Part shown: piece after piece, positions 18,508 to 29,712 of the stretch
Layout of the letters: each line of letters opens with the position of its first letter
How positions within the stretch are numbered: position 1 is the first letter of the stretch
From: Sphingomonas faeni
GTDB lineage: Bacteria > Pseudomonadota > Alphaproteobacteria > Sphingomonadales > Sphingomonadaceae
Direction: 5' to 3'
Length of the DNA stretch: 64,000 nt
Assembly (NCBI RefSeq): GCF_003053745.1
Contig: NZ_QAYE01000009.1
Span: forward strand, 62,001 to 126,000
Notes under the pieces: model-generated
Told to the model about the DNA's origin: nothing
Databases searched by the model: none
Seen by the model: the letters and a program-made list of their open reading frames with translations, nothing else
Position numbers and translations under genes: made by a program

Positions 18508-20463
18508 TTATGCTGGATTATACTTAGTCAAGAATGCCCCCATTGCCTTCAGGAATTCGAGGCGGTCCTCGCCACGCGTGAAATGATGATCGCCGAGCGG
18601 TTGTTCGATATACTCGAACGGCTTGCCCGCCTCTTTGAGTGCCGCTGCCATCATCCGCGACTGCTTTACGGGCACGCGCTTGTCCTCCTTGCCGTGCAGC
18701 ATCAGAATCGGGATCGAGAAGGTTTGCGCACCGAAGCGCGGCGAGACGCTGCGATAATCGGGCGCCTGCTTCTTCAGCCAGTCACCACGCGTCTTGCCGT
18801 ACAGGAACTTGCCGTCATAGCGCTGCATCGACTGCAGATCGGACACGCCGGCATAGGAAATCGCGCACCGATACGGCGCCGCATCGCCGGTGCCGTTCCG
18901 CTGCGCCGCGCGCATCGCCGCATAGCCGCCATAGGACGCGCCGGCCATGCACACACGCTTCGGATCGGCGATCCCCTGCGTGGCCAGATGCGTGATCGCA
19001 TCGTCGAGATCGTCCTGCATCTTCAGGCCCCATTGCCCCTCGCCGAGCTTGGCGAAACTGGTGCCATACCCCGACGACCCGCGGTAATTGGGCTGGACGA
19101 CGGCATAGCCGGTTTCCGCCAGATACTGCGTCCACCAGTCCCAATCCTCCGAATCGCGCGCGAACGGGCCGCCGTGCGGCAACACGATCAGCGGCAGGTT
19201 CTTCGGGCTGTGTCCGCGCGGCAGGGTCAGCAGTGCCTCGATCTCGACGCCATCGCGCGCCTTGTACCGGATCGTCGACACCGGCGACAATGTCCGCGCC
19301 TTCAGATCGCTGTTCTGCCACGAATAGCGCTGCATCGATCCGTTCGCGGGATCGTAGAAATACAGAGCCCCCGCCTGCGATGGCGAGCCGACCTGCACGA
19401 GGAATTTTGACCGGGTGCGATCCCAGGAGACGATGCGCGCGCGCCGCTCTCCGACAGCCTTGTCGACCGCGTCCTGGATTTCCTTCAGCTTGGGGTTCAG
19501 CCAGACAATATGGCCGAAGCGATCGGTGACGGTGATGCCGTCGATGTCGTCGCCGGTCGCGTTCTCGACCACGCCATCGACGTCGTAGCTATCGGCGCCG
19601 TACAGCTTCTTGCCGAGCTTCAGGTCGGGCAGCGACACCTCGAACACTTCGTCGCGACCGCCCGAATCGTCCGTCGCGATGGCCGTGCCGTCGGCGCGGA
19701 ACGTCACCGGGATGACGATGTCCTGCTTGCCGCGGGCCGATGCGATCACCTTGAACGAATCGCGATTGGCGCTGCGATACAGAAGCGAGCCTTTGCGGGT
19801 GTCGTCCTCGTACCGATAGCCCATCCGGACGACGCCTGCGCCATCGGCATACCAGTCGAAGACGTTCGTCTGGCTGCCGGCGACGGTCTTGGTCTTGCCG
19901 GTCGACAGATCCACCTCGGAGACCGAGGGATACCATTGGCTTTCGCTTTCGATCCCGGTCTGGCGCGACAGCAGGACACGCGGTGTGCCGTCGCGCGCCG
20001 CCCACAGGATTTCGTCCGCGCGGACACCTGAATTCTTCCAGTCGATCCGGTTGATCTTGGTCATGTCGGCTTTGACGCCCAGCGTGCGCGTGACGTAGAT
20101 GTCCTCGCCGTACAGCATGTCCTGTGATCCGATGCCGACCGCGAGCCAGTCGTCACCGACCCAGCGCCACCAATTGATGTCGACCGTCGCCCCGACCTTG
20201 ATCGCGGCGAGCTTGCCACCGGGGAACAGCGGCGCGACGACCAGAACCTGGACGCCGTCGATCGCCATCTTCGCGGCGATACGCCTGCCGTCGGGTGAGA
20301 GCTTCGGATTGGCGATGCCGGGCAGTTTGGCAAAGGTTTCGACCAGCACCCGGTCCGAGAGCGTGGCGTTCGCCTTCGGCGCGGAGGCGGGCGGCGGCGC
20401 AGTCTGCGCGACCGCGATCGTCGGTATCATTGCACCGGCCAGCAGGCTCATACGCCACGTCAT
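18508..20463 (-). CDS. S9 family serine peptidase (prolyl oligopeptidase-like)
   Basis: A 651-residue secreted peptidase. ATG 20463 is chosen because GGGGGGA lies upstream and it gives a signal peptide (MSLLAGAMIPTIAVAQ). Residues ~40-380 are a beta-propeller-like region; the C-terminal alpha/beta hydrolase has the serine in GASYGGYAAM, the Asp in HGKEDKRVP and the His in GDHHFTRGED. Such enzymes cleave short peptides, often as dipeptidyl or acylaminoacyl peptidases. Confidence 0.92.
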   Translation of the reverse strand: MTWRMSLLAGAMIPTIAVAQTAPPPASAPKANATLSDRVLVETFAKLPGIANPKLSPDGRRIAAKMAIDGVQVLVVAPLFPGGKLAAIKVGATVDINWWRWVGDDWLAVGIGSQDMLYGEDIYVTRTLGVKADMTKINRIDWKNSGVRADEILWAARDGTPRVLLSRQTGIESESQWYPSVSEVDLSTGKTKTVAGSQTNVFDWYADGAGVVRMGYRYEDDTRKGSLLYRSANRDSFKVIASARGKQDIVIPVTFRADGTAIATDDSGGRDEVFEVSLPDLKLGKKLYGADSYDVDGVVENATGDDIDGITVTDRFGHIVWLNPKLKEIQDAVDKAVGERRARIVSWDRTRSKFLVQVGSPSQAGALYFYDPANGSMQRYSWQNSDLKARTLSPVSTIRYKARDGVEIEALLTLPRGHSPKNLPLIVLPHGGPFARDSEDWDWWTQYLAETGYAVVQPNYRGSSGYGTSFAKLGEGQWGLKMQDDLDDAITHLATQGIADPKRVCMAGASYGGYAAMRAAQRNGTGDAAPYRCAISYAGVSDLQSMQRYDGKFLYGKTRGDWLKKQAPDYRSVSPRFGAQTFSIPILMLHGKEDKRVPVKQSRMMAAALKEAGKPFEYIEQPLGDHHFTRGEDRLEFLKAMGAFLTKYNPA

Positions 20464-20667
20464 TATCAGTCCCCCCCGGCCATTCCCCAACGACCGTTTG
20501 CGCAGAGTATCGCGTTCGGTAGCCGGCACAAGAGGAGGCTGCAGCGGATTAGTGCAACACCAAGGTCGATGGGACTGAGCGGAAATTGTGCACGCGGCGC
20601 ACTGCGTTGTTATCGCGCGGGATGAATGGCAAATATTGAACCGCCGGGCAGTGAATGGATCGCAGAG

Positions 20668-20686
20668 CGGCCAGCGTAACTGGCCG
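20668..20686. terminator. stem-loop behind hppA
   Basis: CGGCCAG (20668-20674) pairs with CTGGCCG (20680-20686) through CGTAA, just downstream of the hppA stop on the minus strand. There is no T-run, so termination is only possible. Confidence 0.35.
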
Positions 20687-20705
20687 ATCGGCGATCCTGT
20701 TCAGC

Positions 20706-22862
<2,157 letters not shown>

Positions 22863-22953
22863 ACGGCGCTATCCCTCTTGTCAGGTCCTCTCCGGTCCCG
22901 GCTTTGCCGAGTCCCGATGTAAGGAACTTATCAGTGCAGGGGCATTGCGCAAG

Positions 22954-23847
22954 TTATCCTCGGGGGCTGTGTTCATAGCCTAGACTTGGCGGGAGCGGGA
23001 CGGGTTTGCCGCAGTCGTGAAGGGTAAGTCCCGAACCGGCTGAGAACCCGCCGATCCGCGTGGCATCGGCGACGAAATCTTGCGGTGCAGCAAAAAGGAG
23101 TTGGTAGTCGTCTCCCGCGGTGGCTGCGGCAAGCCGGTCGCCGGAAAAGGCGCGATAAGCGTTGGAGAGGGGGATGCGCGCGAGATCGACGCTGATGGCG
23201 AGGTTGCTGGCTGAGGCCATGCGGGACGCGTCGATGAGCAGGCCGTCCGAAACGTCCATCATAGCGTGGACCTGTGGGGCAAGTATGCGGCCGTCGGCGA
23301 GCCGTGGCTGCGGGCGCCGGTACGCGGCCAGAAGTTCGGCAGGGCCTTGCTTCCCGAGTGCGATGGCTAGCCCTGCGCCCGCGTCGCCGATCGTGCCCGT
23401 GACGTAGAGCGCGTCGCCGTCGCGTGCGCCTTTGCGAGCAGGGGCGGCGGCGTCGCTCCCGAACGCAGTGACGGTTAGGACGCGGGGGGCGTTCTGGGGC
23501 AGCGTCACGGTGTCGCCGCCGATGATCTTCGTGTCGAAGGTGGTCAGGACGTTGGCGAGCCCTTCGAGAAACGCGCGGTCCCAAGCATCGTCGCCAAGTG
23601 GGTAGTTGAGGAGGATGCCTTCGGGCGTAGCGCCCTTCGCGGCGAGATCGGAAAGGTTGGTCGCGACCAGCTTCCACGCGACGTCCTGTGCGGGGTCGGT
23701 CGGGAGGAAATGGACGCCTTCGACCAGCGTGTCTGTCGTGACGACAAGCGGGCCTGCGTCGAGCAACGCGGTATCGTCATCGAGACCACGCGCCGCAGGA
23801 TGTAGTGGGAGCCAGCGTAGGGCAGCAATAAACTCGGCTTCGGTCAC
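22954..23847 (-). CDS. thiL: thiamine-phosphate kinase
   Basis: A 297-residue enzyme that phosphorylates thiamine monophosphate to the diphosphate cofactor. Diagnostic segments are LDDDTALLD, VTTDTLVEGVHFL, WKLVATNLSDLAAKGATPEG and MMDVSDGLLID, the metal and ATP sites of the PurM-like fold. It follows nusB on the same strand with a repeat between, the usual nusB-thiL order. Confidence 0.94.
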   Translation of the reverse strand: MTEAEFIAALRWLPLHPAARGLDDDTALLDAGPLVVTTDTLVEGVHFLPTDPAQDVAWKLVATNLSDLAAKGATPEGILLNYPLGDDAWDRAFLEGLANVLTTFDTKIIGGDTVTLPQNAPRVLTVTAFGSDAAAPARKGARDGDALYVTGTIGDAGAGLAIALGKQGPAELLAAYRRPQPRLADGRILAPQVHAMMDVSDGLLIDASRMASASNLAISVDLARIPLSNAYRAFSGDRLAAATAGDDYQLLFAAPQDFVADATRIGGFSAGSGLTLHDCGKPVPLPPSLGYEHSPRG

Positions 23848-23853
23848 TCTCTG

Positions 23854-23957
23854 CTCCCTCTCCCCTCAGGGGAGAGGGCTGGGGTGAGGGGCTGTTCCGG
23901 GCGCCGCACTGCTTGGCGACCCCTCACCCCGACCCTCTCCCCTGAGGGGAGAGGGAG
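23854..23957. repeat. paired palindromic repeat (REPIN-like, family B)
   Basis: The arms CTCCCTCTCCCCTCAGGGG (from 23854) and CCCCTGAGGGGAGAGGGAG (to 23957) are inverted copies, each itself a palindrome, followed inward by TGGGGTGAGGGG and its complement. It fills the nusB-thiL gap. A related element lies at 40,743-40,893. Confidence 0.88.
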
Positions 23958-23961
23958 TTCG

Positions 23962-24417
23962 TCAGGCGCGAACCTCTTTCGCGATACCGTCGAGCAACCC
24001 GTTCACGAATCCGGACTCGCGCTTGTCGTAGAACGCGTGCGCGACGTCGACATATTCGCTGATCACCGCCGCGACCGGCACGTCCTTGCGCGCGAGCAGC
24101 TCGTAGGTGCCGACGCGGATGATCGCCTTCATCGGCTTGTCGAGCCGCGCCAGCGTCCAGCCCTTGGCGAGCTTGCCTTCGATCAGCACGTCGATCTCGC
24201 CGGCGCGCGCGTGGGCGCCGGTCACCAGGTCGTCGAAGAAGTCGACATCGGCCTCGGCATATTCGACGTCTTCGATCGTCGCGCCGAGCCGGTGCTGGTG
24301 GAATTCGTTGAGCAGGACGGGCATCGCGGTGCCCTCCATCTCGTGCTGGTAAGTCGCCTGGACGGCGGCGAGGCGAGCGGCGGCACGCGCCTTGGTGCGG
24401 GGGGCGGTTCGAGTCAT
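23962..24417 (-). CDS. nusB: transcription antitermination factor NusB
   Basis: A 151-residue helical protein that binds boxA RNA with S10 in rRNA antitermination. The start at 24417 (MTRTAPRTKARAAARLAAVQ) gives the standard NusB N-terminus. The segment ARLDKPMKAIIRVGTYELL and the end SGFVNGLLDGIAKEV are typical. It is followed by thiL after a repeat. Confidence 0.94.
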   Translation of the reverse strand: MTRTAPRTKARAAARLAAVQATYQHEMEGTAMPVLLNEFHQHRLGATIEDVEYAEADVDFFDDLVTGAHARAGEIDVLIEGKLAKGWTLARLDKPMKAIIRVGTYELLARKDVPVAAVISEYVDVAHAFYDKRESGFVNGLLDGIAKEVRA

Positions 24418-24490
24418 AAGCGGTTGCCTGTAGGCGCGGGGGGCGTGTGTGTCAGCCCTTTGCGTTTCGGGCGCGTTGGCAGAGAAGAGT

Positions 24491-24626
24491 TTGTTCACGC
24501 GAAGGCGCAAAGGCGCGAAGATGTCGCCCTGCGGCGCAGCCGCTGCACAATGGTATTTAGCGTCGTGAAACAGCCGCTACGCGGAAAGCGCACAATCTTC
24601 GCGCCTTTGCGCCTTCGCGTGAACAA
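24491..24626. repeat. 32-bp perfect inverted repeat element
   Basis: The arms 24491-24522 and 24595-24626 are exact reverse complements of 32 bases (beginning TTGTTCACGCGAAGGCGCAA) around a 72-base centre that is itself GC-rich and partly palindromic. It lies between hisD and nusB. No coding sequence is visible inside; it may be a miniature mobile element or a large RNA hairpin. Confidence 0.85.
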
Positions 24627-24628
24627 CT

Positions 24629-25924
24629 CTAGCGGTTCAGCCGCAGCCTCAACGCGACCGATTTCGCATGTGCAGGCAGTCCCTCGGCATTGGCCAGCGC
24701 GACCGTGGCTGGGCCGAGTTCGCGCAGCGCAGCTTCGTCCAACGCGAGGAAGCTGGTACGCTTCATGAAGTCGAGCACCGACAACCCGCTGGCAAACCGC
24801 GCCCGACGGCCGGTTGGGAGGACGTGGTTCGGGCCGGCTACGTAATCGCCGATCGCCTCGGGGGTGTAGCGGCCTAGGAAGACCGAACCTGCATGGCGGA
24901 TGCGGTCGAAGAAGCCTTGCGGGTCGGGGATCGCCAGCTGGAGATGCTCGGCGGCGAGACGGTCTACCAGCGGGATCGCGTCCGCCAGCGTCTCGACGAC
25001 AACGATCGCGCCGTTGGTGTCCCACGCGACACGCGCGACGGCTTCGGTGGCAAGGTCGCGCAACTGGCGGTCGACCGCGTCCGCCACCTTGTCGGCGAAA
25101 GCTGCGTCGTCAGTGAACAGGATCGACTGCGTGGTCACGTCGTGCTCGGCCTGGCTGAGCAGGTCGGCGGCGGTCCATTCGGGGTCGTTGAGCGCGTCCG
25201 CGACGACGACGATCTCGGAAGGCCCCGCGACCATGTCGATGCCGACGACACCGTAGACCTGGCGCTTGGCCTCGGCGACCCAGGCGTTGCCGGGGCCGGT
25301 GATCACGTCGACCGGCTCGATCCGGCCTGCGCCATACGCGAGCGCTGCGACAGCCTGCGCGCCACCGACTCGCCAGACTTCATCGACGCCGGCGAGATGT
25401 GCGGCGGCGAGGACGAGCGGGTTGATCTGGCCATCCGGAGTCGGGGTGACCATCGCGAGGCGGCCGACACCAGCAACCTTGGCGGGGATCGCGTTCATCA
25501 GCAGCGACGATGGGTAGGCGGCGCGTCCCCCAGGCACGTAGATACCGGCGGCGTCGACGGGGAGCCAGCGCGCGCCGAGCCTGACGCCGGCGGAGTCGAC
25601 CGAGTCGCTGTCTAATGGACGCTGTTTCTCGTGATACGCGCGGATGCGGGTTGCGGCGAGTTCGAGCGCGGTGCGCAGGTCGGGATCGAGTGCGTCGAAC
25701 GCAGCCTTGCAGTCGGCGGCGTCGATCTGCCAGCCGGTGGTTTCGAGGTCGTGACGGTCGTGCTTCTGCGTGAGCTCGCGAAGCGCGGTTTCACCGTCGC
25801 GGCGGACGGCCGAGATGATCGCGGCGACGTCCTGCGTGACGCCCGCGTCGGATTCACGGCGGTCTTCGACGAGCGCGGTAAAGCGGGTCGCGAAGTCCGC
25901 GTCGGATGTGGAAAGGCGGATCAT
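24629..25924 (-). CDS. hisD: histidinol dehydrogenase
   Basis: A 431-residue zinc enzyme for the last two oxidations of histidine synthesis (histidinol to histidine). VPGGRAAYPSSLLMNAIPAK, GPGNAWVAEAKRQVYG, the zinc region SQAEHDVTTQS and AGPNHVLPTGRRARF are present. The stop lies a few bases from the 32-bp inverted repeat. It is downstream of hisG with a repeat between. Confidence 0.96.
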   Translation of the reverse strand: MIRLSTSDADFATRFTALVEDRRESDAGVTQDVAAIISAVRRDGETALRELTQKHDRHDLETTGWQIDAADCKAAFDALDPDLRTALELAATRIRAYHEKQRPLDSDSVDSAGVRLGARWLPVDAAGIYVPGGRAAYPSSLLMNAIPAKVAGVGRLAMVTPTPDGQINPLVLAAAHLAGVDEVWRVGGAQAVAALAYGAGRIEPVDVITGPGNAWVAEAKRQVYGVVGIDMVAGPSEIVVVADALNDPEWTAADLLSQAEHDVTTQSILFTDDAAFADKVADAVDRQLRDLATEAVARVAWDTNGAIVVVETLADAIPLVDRLAAEHLQLAIPDPQGFFDRIRHAGSVFLGRYTPEAIGDYVAGPNHVLPTGRRARFASGLSVLDFMKRTSFLALDEAALRELGPATVALANAEGLPAHAKSVALRLRLNR

Positions 25925-25930
25925 GACTTG

Positions 25931-26045
25931 CCCCCCTCCCGCAAGCGGGAGGGGCTGGGGGTGGGCACGCGCTCACCGCGAGCGTTTCGGTCGAGGATGG
26001 CGCAGGCCCAACCCCCGGCCCCTTCCCGCATGCGGGAAGGGGAGC
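25931..26045. repeat. paired palindromic repeat (REPIN-like, family C)
   Basis: CCCCTCCCGCAAGCGGGAGG and CCTTCCCGCATGCGGGAAGG are short palindromes facing each other, with GGGGTGGG and CCCAACCCCC inward. It separates hisG from hisD. Related copies are at 28,560, 29,571 and 39,451. Confidence 0.85.
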
Positions 26046-26057
26046 AGAGGAGCGTGC

Positions 26058-26726
26058 TCATGCTGCGATCTCCTGCGCTTCGACAGCGCGACGGAACGCC
26101 TCGACCAGTGGCACGACCCGGCTGCGCGTCTTCATCGCGGCACGGTTGACGACAAGGCGGCTGGTGACTTCCATGATCGTCTCGACCTCGACCAGCCCGT
26201 TTTCCAGCAACGTCCGCCCCGACGACACGAGATCGACGATCCGCGGTGCCAACCCTAACGTCGGCGCCAATTCCATCGCGCCGTTGAGCTTCACGCACTC
26301 CGCCTGCACGCCTCGGCTCGCGAAATGCGCGGCCGTCACATGCGGGTATTTGGTCGCGACGCGGACGTGGCTCCAGCCGCGCGGATCATCCTCCGCCGCC
26401 ATCTCGGCGGGTTCGGCGACCGACAGCCGGCAATGGCCGATGCCAAGATCGACCGGCGCGTACAGTTCCGAATATCCGAACTCGGCGATCACGTCCGACC
26501 CGACGATCCCCAACTGCGCCGCACCGTGCGCAACGAAAGTGGCGACGTCGAACGCGCGCACCCGGATCAGCGAGATCGCCGGATCGTTGGTCGCGAACCG
26601 CAACGCACGCGAATTCTCGTCCGAGAACGACGCTTCGGGATGCACCCCGGCACGCGCGAGCAGCGGCAGGGCCTCGGCTAGGATACGTCCCTTGGGGACG
26701 GCGATGATGATCTGGGACTCTGGCAC
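26058..26726 (-). CDS. hisG: ATP phosphoribosyltransferase (HisG)
   Basis: A ~222-residue short-form HisG, the first enzyme of histidine synthesis, joining ATP and PRPP. GTG 26726 is used because the protein then starts just before the conserved [29 protein letters not shown] and the PRPP motif [14 protein letters not shown] are intact. The short form normally needs HisZ, which is not in this window. The gene is followed by hisD. Confidence 0.94.
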   Translation of the reverse strand: MPESQIIIAVPKGRILAEALPLLARAGVHPEASFSDENSRALRFATNDPAISLIRVRAFDVATFVAHGAAQLGIVGSDVIAEFGYSELYAPVDLGIGHCRLSVAEPAEMAAEDDPRGWSHVRVATKYPHVTAAHFASRGVQAECVKLNGAMELAPTLGLAPRIVDLVSSGRTLLENGLVEVETIMEVTSRLVVNRAAMKTRSRVVPLVEAFRRAVEAQEIAA

Positions 26727-26772
26727 CCGCCGGGCTTTACGGGGGGGGCTTGGCGGGTGCAACAACCTGCGC

Positions 26773-27873
26773 ATGGCAAATGAACCGGCTAACCGCTCGG
26801 CCTTCGACATCCAGGCGGGCTATTGCACCGCGATGGACGCGCCCATCACGGCGCGCGTCTGCACCGCGCTGGCGGAGGCGCTCGATCGTGACAGCGAGAC
26901 GGGGCGGCGGGTGCTCGACTGGGCGGGCGAGCCGGTCGCGGATGCGCTGGCGTTGCGGCTGGTCGGCGGGTTGCATGCGCTGCACCGCGCGGGCGTCGAT
27001 CCGAAGCTTTCATCCTTGTTCTCCGGTGCGGAAACCGATCAGGCATGCATCTCCTCGACATTGCAGGCGACGCTCGTCGCGCACGATGCAGCGTTGCTGC
27101 CTTGGCTGGATGGGCCGCCGCAGACCAACGAGGCGGCGCGGTCGGCGGGCATGATGACCGGGATCCTCCATTTGGCCGAGCGGTACGGGCCGCGATTTGA
27201 GGTGCTGGAAATCGGATCGAGTGCTGGGCTCAACCTGCTGATCGATCGCTATCGATTTGACCTTGGCGGTGTGAATGTCGGGCCATTGGCATCGCCTGTG
27301 ACGATCCGCCCCGAATGGCGGGGCGCGCCGCCGCCAAGCGCGCCGGTCGCGATCGAGTCGACACGCGGCGTCGATATCCACCCGGTGGACGTCGCCGATC
27401 CGGTCGCGGCGGCGCGACTTGCGGCGTATGTCTGGGTCGACGCGGTCGAGCGACAGGCGCGGCTCGCGGCGGCGATCGCGATGGTGCGCGACGGCGGCGT
27501 CGATCTGGCGGAAGGCGATGCGGCGGACTGGGTCGAGGCGCAATTGGCCGAGCCGCAGCCCGAGGGGGTCACGCGCGTGCTGATGCATTCGGTGGTGTGG
27601 CAGTATTTGCCGGCGACCTCCCGCGAGCGGATCCGGGTCGCGATGGAGGCGGCAGGCGCGCGGGCGACGGTCGAAAGGCCGCTCGGCTGGGTGATGATGG
27701 AACCGAACCGCGATCTGCACCGACATGAGGTCCGCGTACGCGGCTGGCCGGGCGAGCGGGCGATGGAACTGGTCGCGCTGACGCATGCGCATGGCGCCTG
27801 GGTCGAGGGGCTCTCCCCACCGTACGAGACCCGCGATTATATCATGCGGCGTGGAGCGTACGAGAAAGACTGA
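26773..27873 (+). CDS. DUF2332 family protein
   Basis: A 366-residue protein. ATG 26773 gives [17 protein letters not shown]; a much longer upstream frame is antisense to hisG and was discarded. [20 protein letters not shown] is a nucleotide- or AdoMet-like glycine motif typical of DUF2332, and [11 protein letters not shown] follows. A methyltransferase-like fold is possible, but no activity is known. It is divergent from hisG with only ~46 bases between. Confidence 0.85.
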   Translation: MANEPANRSAFDIQAGYCTAMDAPITARVCTALAEALDRDSETGRRVLDWAGEPVADALALRLVGGLHALHRAGVDPKLSSLFSGAETDQACISSTLQATLVAHDAALLPWLDGPPQTNEAARSAGMMTGILHLAERYGPRFEVLEIGSSAGLNLLIDRYRFDLGGVNVGPLASPVTIRPEWRGAPPPSAPVAIESTRGVDIHPVDVADPVAAARLAAYVWVDAVERQARLAAAIAMVRDGGVDLAEGDAADWVEAQLAEPQPEGVTRVLMHSVVWQYLPATSRERIRVAMEAAGARATVERPLGWVMMEPNRDLHRHEVRVRGWPGERAMELVALTHAHGAWVEGLSPPYETRDYIMRRGAYEKD

Positions 27874-27891
27874 GGCGCCAGATACGGGTGC

Positions 27892-27913
27892 GGCCCGGAA
27901 TCGCTCCCGGGCC
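27892..27913. terminator. bidirectional stem-loop between convergent genes
   Basis: GGCCCGG (27892-27898) pairs with CCGGGCC (27907-27913). It sits in the ~60-base gap between the DUF2332 and RcnB-like genes, where both transcripts should end. Confidence 0.5.
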
Positions 27914-27934
27914 TCCCAAACTTGGTAGAAGGTC

Positions 27935-28414
27935 TTAGTAGAAGAAGCCGTTGTTGACCTGCACGACACGGCCGGAGCGTGTGTCGACCAGGACGACGTC
28001 GCGGCCGTAGCGGACCCAGCGTTGATAGCCGTAGGCCGGGCGCGACAGGCGATAGGTCTGGTAGTCGTTCACCCAATAGTTGCGGCCGTAATATTCGGGC
28101 GCGAACCGGTAGCCGACGCTCACCGGGCGATAACGATAGCCGCGCGGGCCGGCATAGGCCGGGCGGCGGTAGAGGTTGCCGTGCGTACGGCGATAGTCGC
28201 GCCAATCTTCGCGCGCCTCGCGGCGGTCTTCGCGCAGCTCCTGGCGGGCTTCGCGGACGTCGCCGCGGTCGCCATAGCGGCGTGCACGATCGAGGTCGCG
28301 ACGGCTCTCGCGGATCTCGCGCTGGTCGCGGCGGACTTCGCCGTAGCTCTGTGCGGTCGCGAAGGTGGGGACGAGGGTGGCGGCGGCTACGGCCGCAAGG
28401 ATCATCTTACGCAT
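27935..28414 (-). CDS. RcnB family periplasmic protein
   Basis: A 159-residue protein with a signal peptide (MILAAVAAATLVPTFATAQ). The middle is a highly charged Arg/Glu/Asp helix (RRDQREIRESRRDLDRARR and more), followed by a Tyr/Arg-rich part and the C-terminal RcnB core ending WVRYGRDVVLVDTRSGRVVQ. RcnB proteins modulate Ni/Co homeostasis in E. coli; here the role is unproven. The charged repeat is likely a coiled coil. Confidence 0.82.
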   Translation of the reverse strand: MRKMILAAVAAATLVPTFATAQSYGEVRRDQREIRESRRDLDRARRYGDRGDVREARQELREDRREAREDWRDYRRTHGNLYRRPAYAGPRGYRYRPVSVGYRFAPEYYGRNYWVNDYQTYRLSRPAYGYQRWVRYGRDVVLVDTRSGRVVQVNNGFFY

Positions 28415-28506
28415 GACTGCTCTCCTATGTTCGACGCCGGATCAACGGCATGGAGAGGGTTTTGCTCCCCCGGCGCTGAACGATCGCCGAATGTGGTCGT
28501 CAGGAT

Positions 28507-29568
28507 TCAGACAGGTGGCGAAGGTTCGGTCGAATACGGATCAGCCAGCAAGTTTTCCGATCCTCCCCCGCAAGGGGGAGGTGGCGCCGAAGGCGACGGA
28601 GGGGGAGGACACGGTGCAGGGGTTTCCCTTTCCGCCCCCTCCGTCTGGCAAGCGCCAGCCACCTCTCCCTTGCGGGGGAGGATCGAGAGCGCTCCAATAC
28701 CCCAACGGCGCATTGCGGCGATCACAGCGTCGGGCTTTTGCCATGGCACGAAGTGCCCCGCATCGATCTTCTCGATCGTCAGGTCGGGCACGTAATCGCC
28801 AAGGTCGAGCTGGCTCGGCAGCAGCGCGCTGTCCTGCATCCCCCAGATCACCAGCACTGGCATCGCGGTCGGCGGAAACGGTGCATCGAGGAAGGCGGGG
28901 CGGGGCGGCGTCTCGTCCATTTCGGGAACGAGGATCGCGCTCGCGCGGTACCAATTGAGCATGCCGGTGATCGCGCCAGGCTGGCCCCATTCGTCGAGAT
29001 AGGCGGCCTTGTCCTCGGCCATCGCGGCGAGGTCGGCGTGCTTCGAGAAACTGGTGTCGAAGAAGGTTTCGAGGCCGATCGCGGCGATATGCTTTTCGAG
29101 ATCGGGGTTGCGGAAGGCGCGGATATACTGGCTGGCGGCGCGCTGTTCGAGGTCGTCGAACATGGTCCGCTGGAAGACGAGCGGGTGGGGGGCGTTGATG
29201 ATGACGAGCTTCGCGATGCGCTCGGGGTGGCGCAACGCGGCCATCCAGGCGACCGCGCCGCCCCAGTCGTGGCCGACCAGCGTGAAGCGGTCGATCTTGA
29301 GGTGGTCGGCGAGCGCGATCAGGTCGGCGACGATCTTGTCGGGGGTGTAGCTGTCGACGCCCTCAGGTTTGGAGGAGCGCGCGAAGCCGCGCTGGTCGGG
29401 GGCGATCACGTAATGGTCGCGGGCTAAATCGGGGGCGATGTCGCGCCAGGTGCGGTGCGATTCGGGGAAGCCGTGGAGGAGGATGACGAGCGGGTTTGCG
29501 GGCTCGCCGCTGATCGCGACGTCGAGTTCGACGCCCGTGGATAACGCGATGCGTTGCAGGTCCGACAT
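28507..29568 (-). CDS. epoxide-hydrolase-like alpha/beta hydrolase with repeat-derived C-terminal tail
   Basis: A 353-residue protein. Residues 1-285 form an alpha/beta hydrolase with oxyanion motif LLHGFPESHRTW and nucleophile motif VGHDWGG, whose Asp indicates an epoxide hydrolase or haloacetate dehalogenase type; the His is in DAGHFVPW. After AAMRRWGIGALS, about 65 residues are Pro/Gly-rich and encoded by a REPIN-like element (28,560-28,683), so they are probably a recent extension. The GGAGGGG before ATG 29568 also comes from a repeat. Confidence 0.88.
   Translation of the reverse strand: MSDLQRIALSTGVELDVAISGEPANPLVILLHGFPESHRTWRDIAPDLARDHYVIAPDQRGFARSSKPEGVDSYTPDKIVADLIALADHLKIDRFTLVGHDWGGAVAWMAALRHPERIAKLVIINAPHPLVFQRTMFDDLEQRAASQYIRAFRNPDLEKHIAAIGLETFFDTSFSKHADLAAMAEDKAAYLDEWGQPGAITGMLNWYRASAILVPEMDETPPRPAFLDAPFPPTAMPVLVIWGMQDSALLPSQLDLGDYVPDLTIEKIDAGHFVPWQKPDAVIAAMRRWGIGALSILPRKGEVAGACQTEGAERETPAPCPPPPSPSAPPPPCGGGSENLLADPYSTEPSPPV
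28560..28683. repeat. paired palindromic repeat inside the 3' end of a gene
   Basis: CCTCCCCCGCAAGGGGGAGG and CCTCTCCCTTGCGGGGGAGG face each other around GACGGAGGGGG and CCCCCTCCGTC. It covers the last codons of the hydrolase reading frame. Confidence 0.8.
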
Positions 29569-29570
29569 CA

Positions 29571-29712
29571 TTCCCCTCCCGCTGGCGGGAGGGGGCAGGG
29601 GAGGGCCTGCCCGTTCGCGCTGCCCTTGGATCATGCCCTCCCCCGACCCCTCCCGCAAGCGGGAGGGGAGCAGAAGGCGTGATCTTCCTTCCCGCATGCG
29701 GGAGGGGAGGAG
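29571..29712. repeat. multi-palindrome repeat cluster (family C)
   Basis: At least three family C palindromes are packed here: CCCCTCCCGCTGGCGGGAGG, CCCCTCCCGCAAGCGGGAGG and CTTCCCGCATGCGGGAGGGG. It fills the gap between the pirin gene and the hydrolase gene. Confidence 0.82.

Noticed and set aside
17887..19410. Plus-strand frame of 507 codons across the methyltransferase and S9 peptidase
   Set aside because: It spans two well-supported minus-strand genes and has no family features.
23854..29712. CRISPR array
   Set aside because: The repeats are palindromic pairs of several families in gene gaps, not evenly spaced direct repeats, and no cas genes are present.
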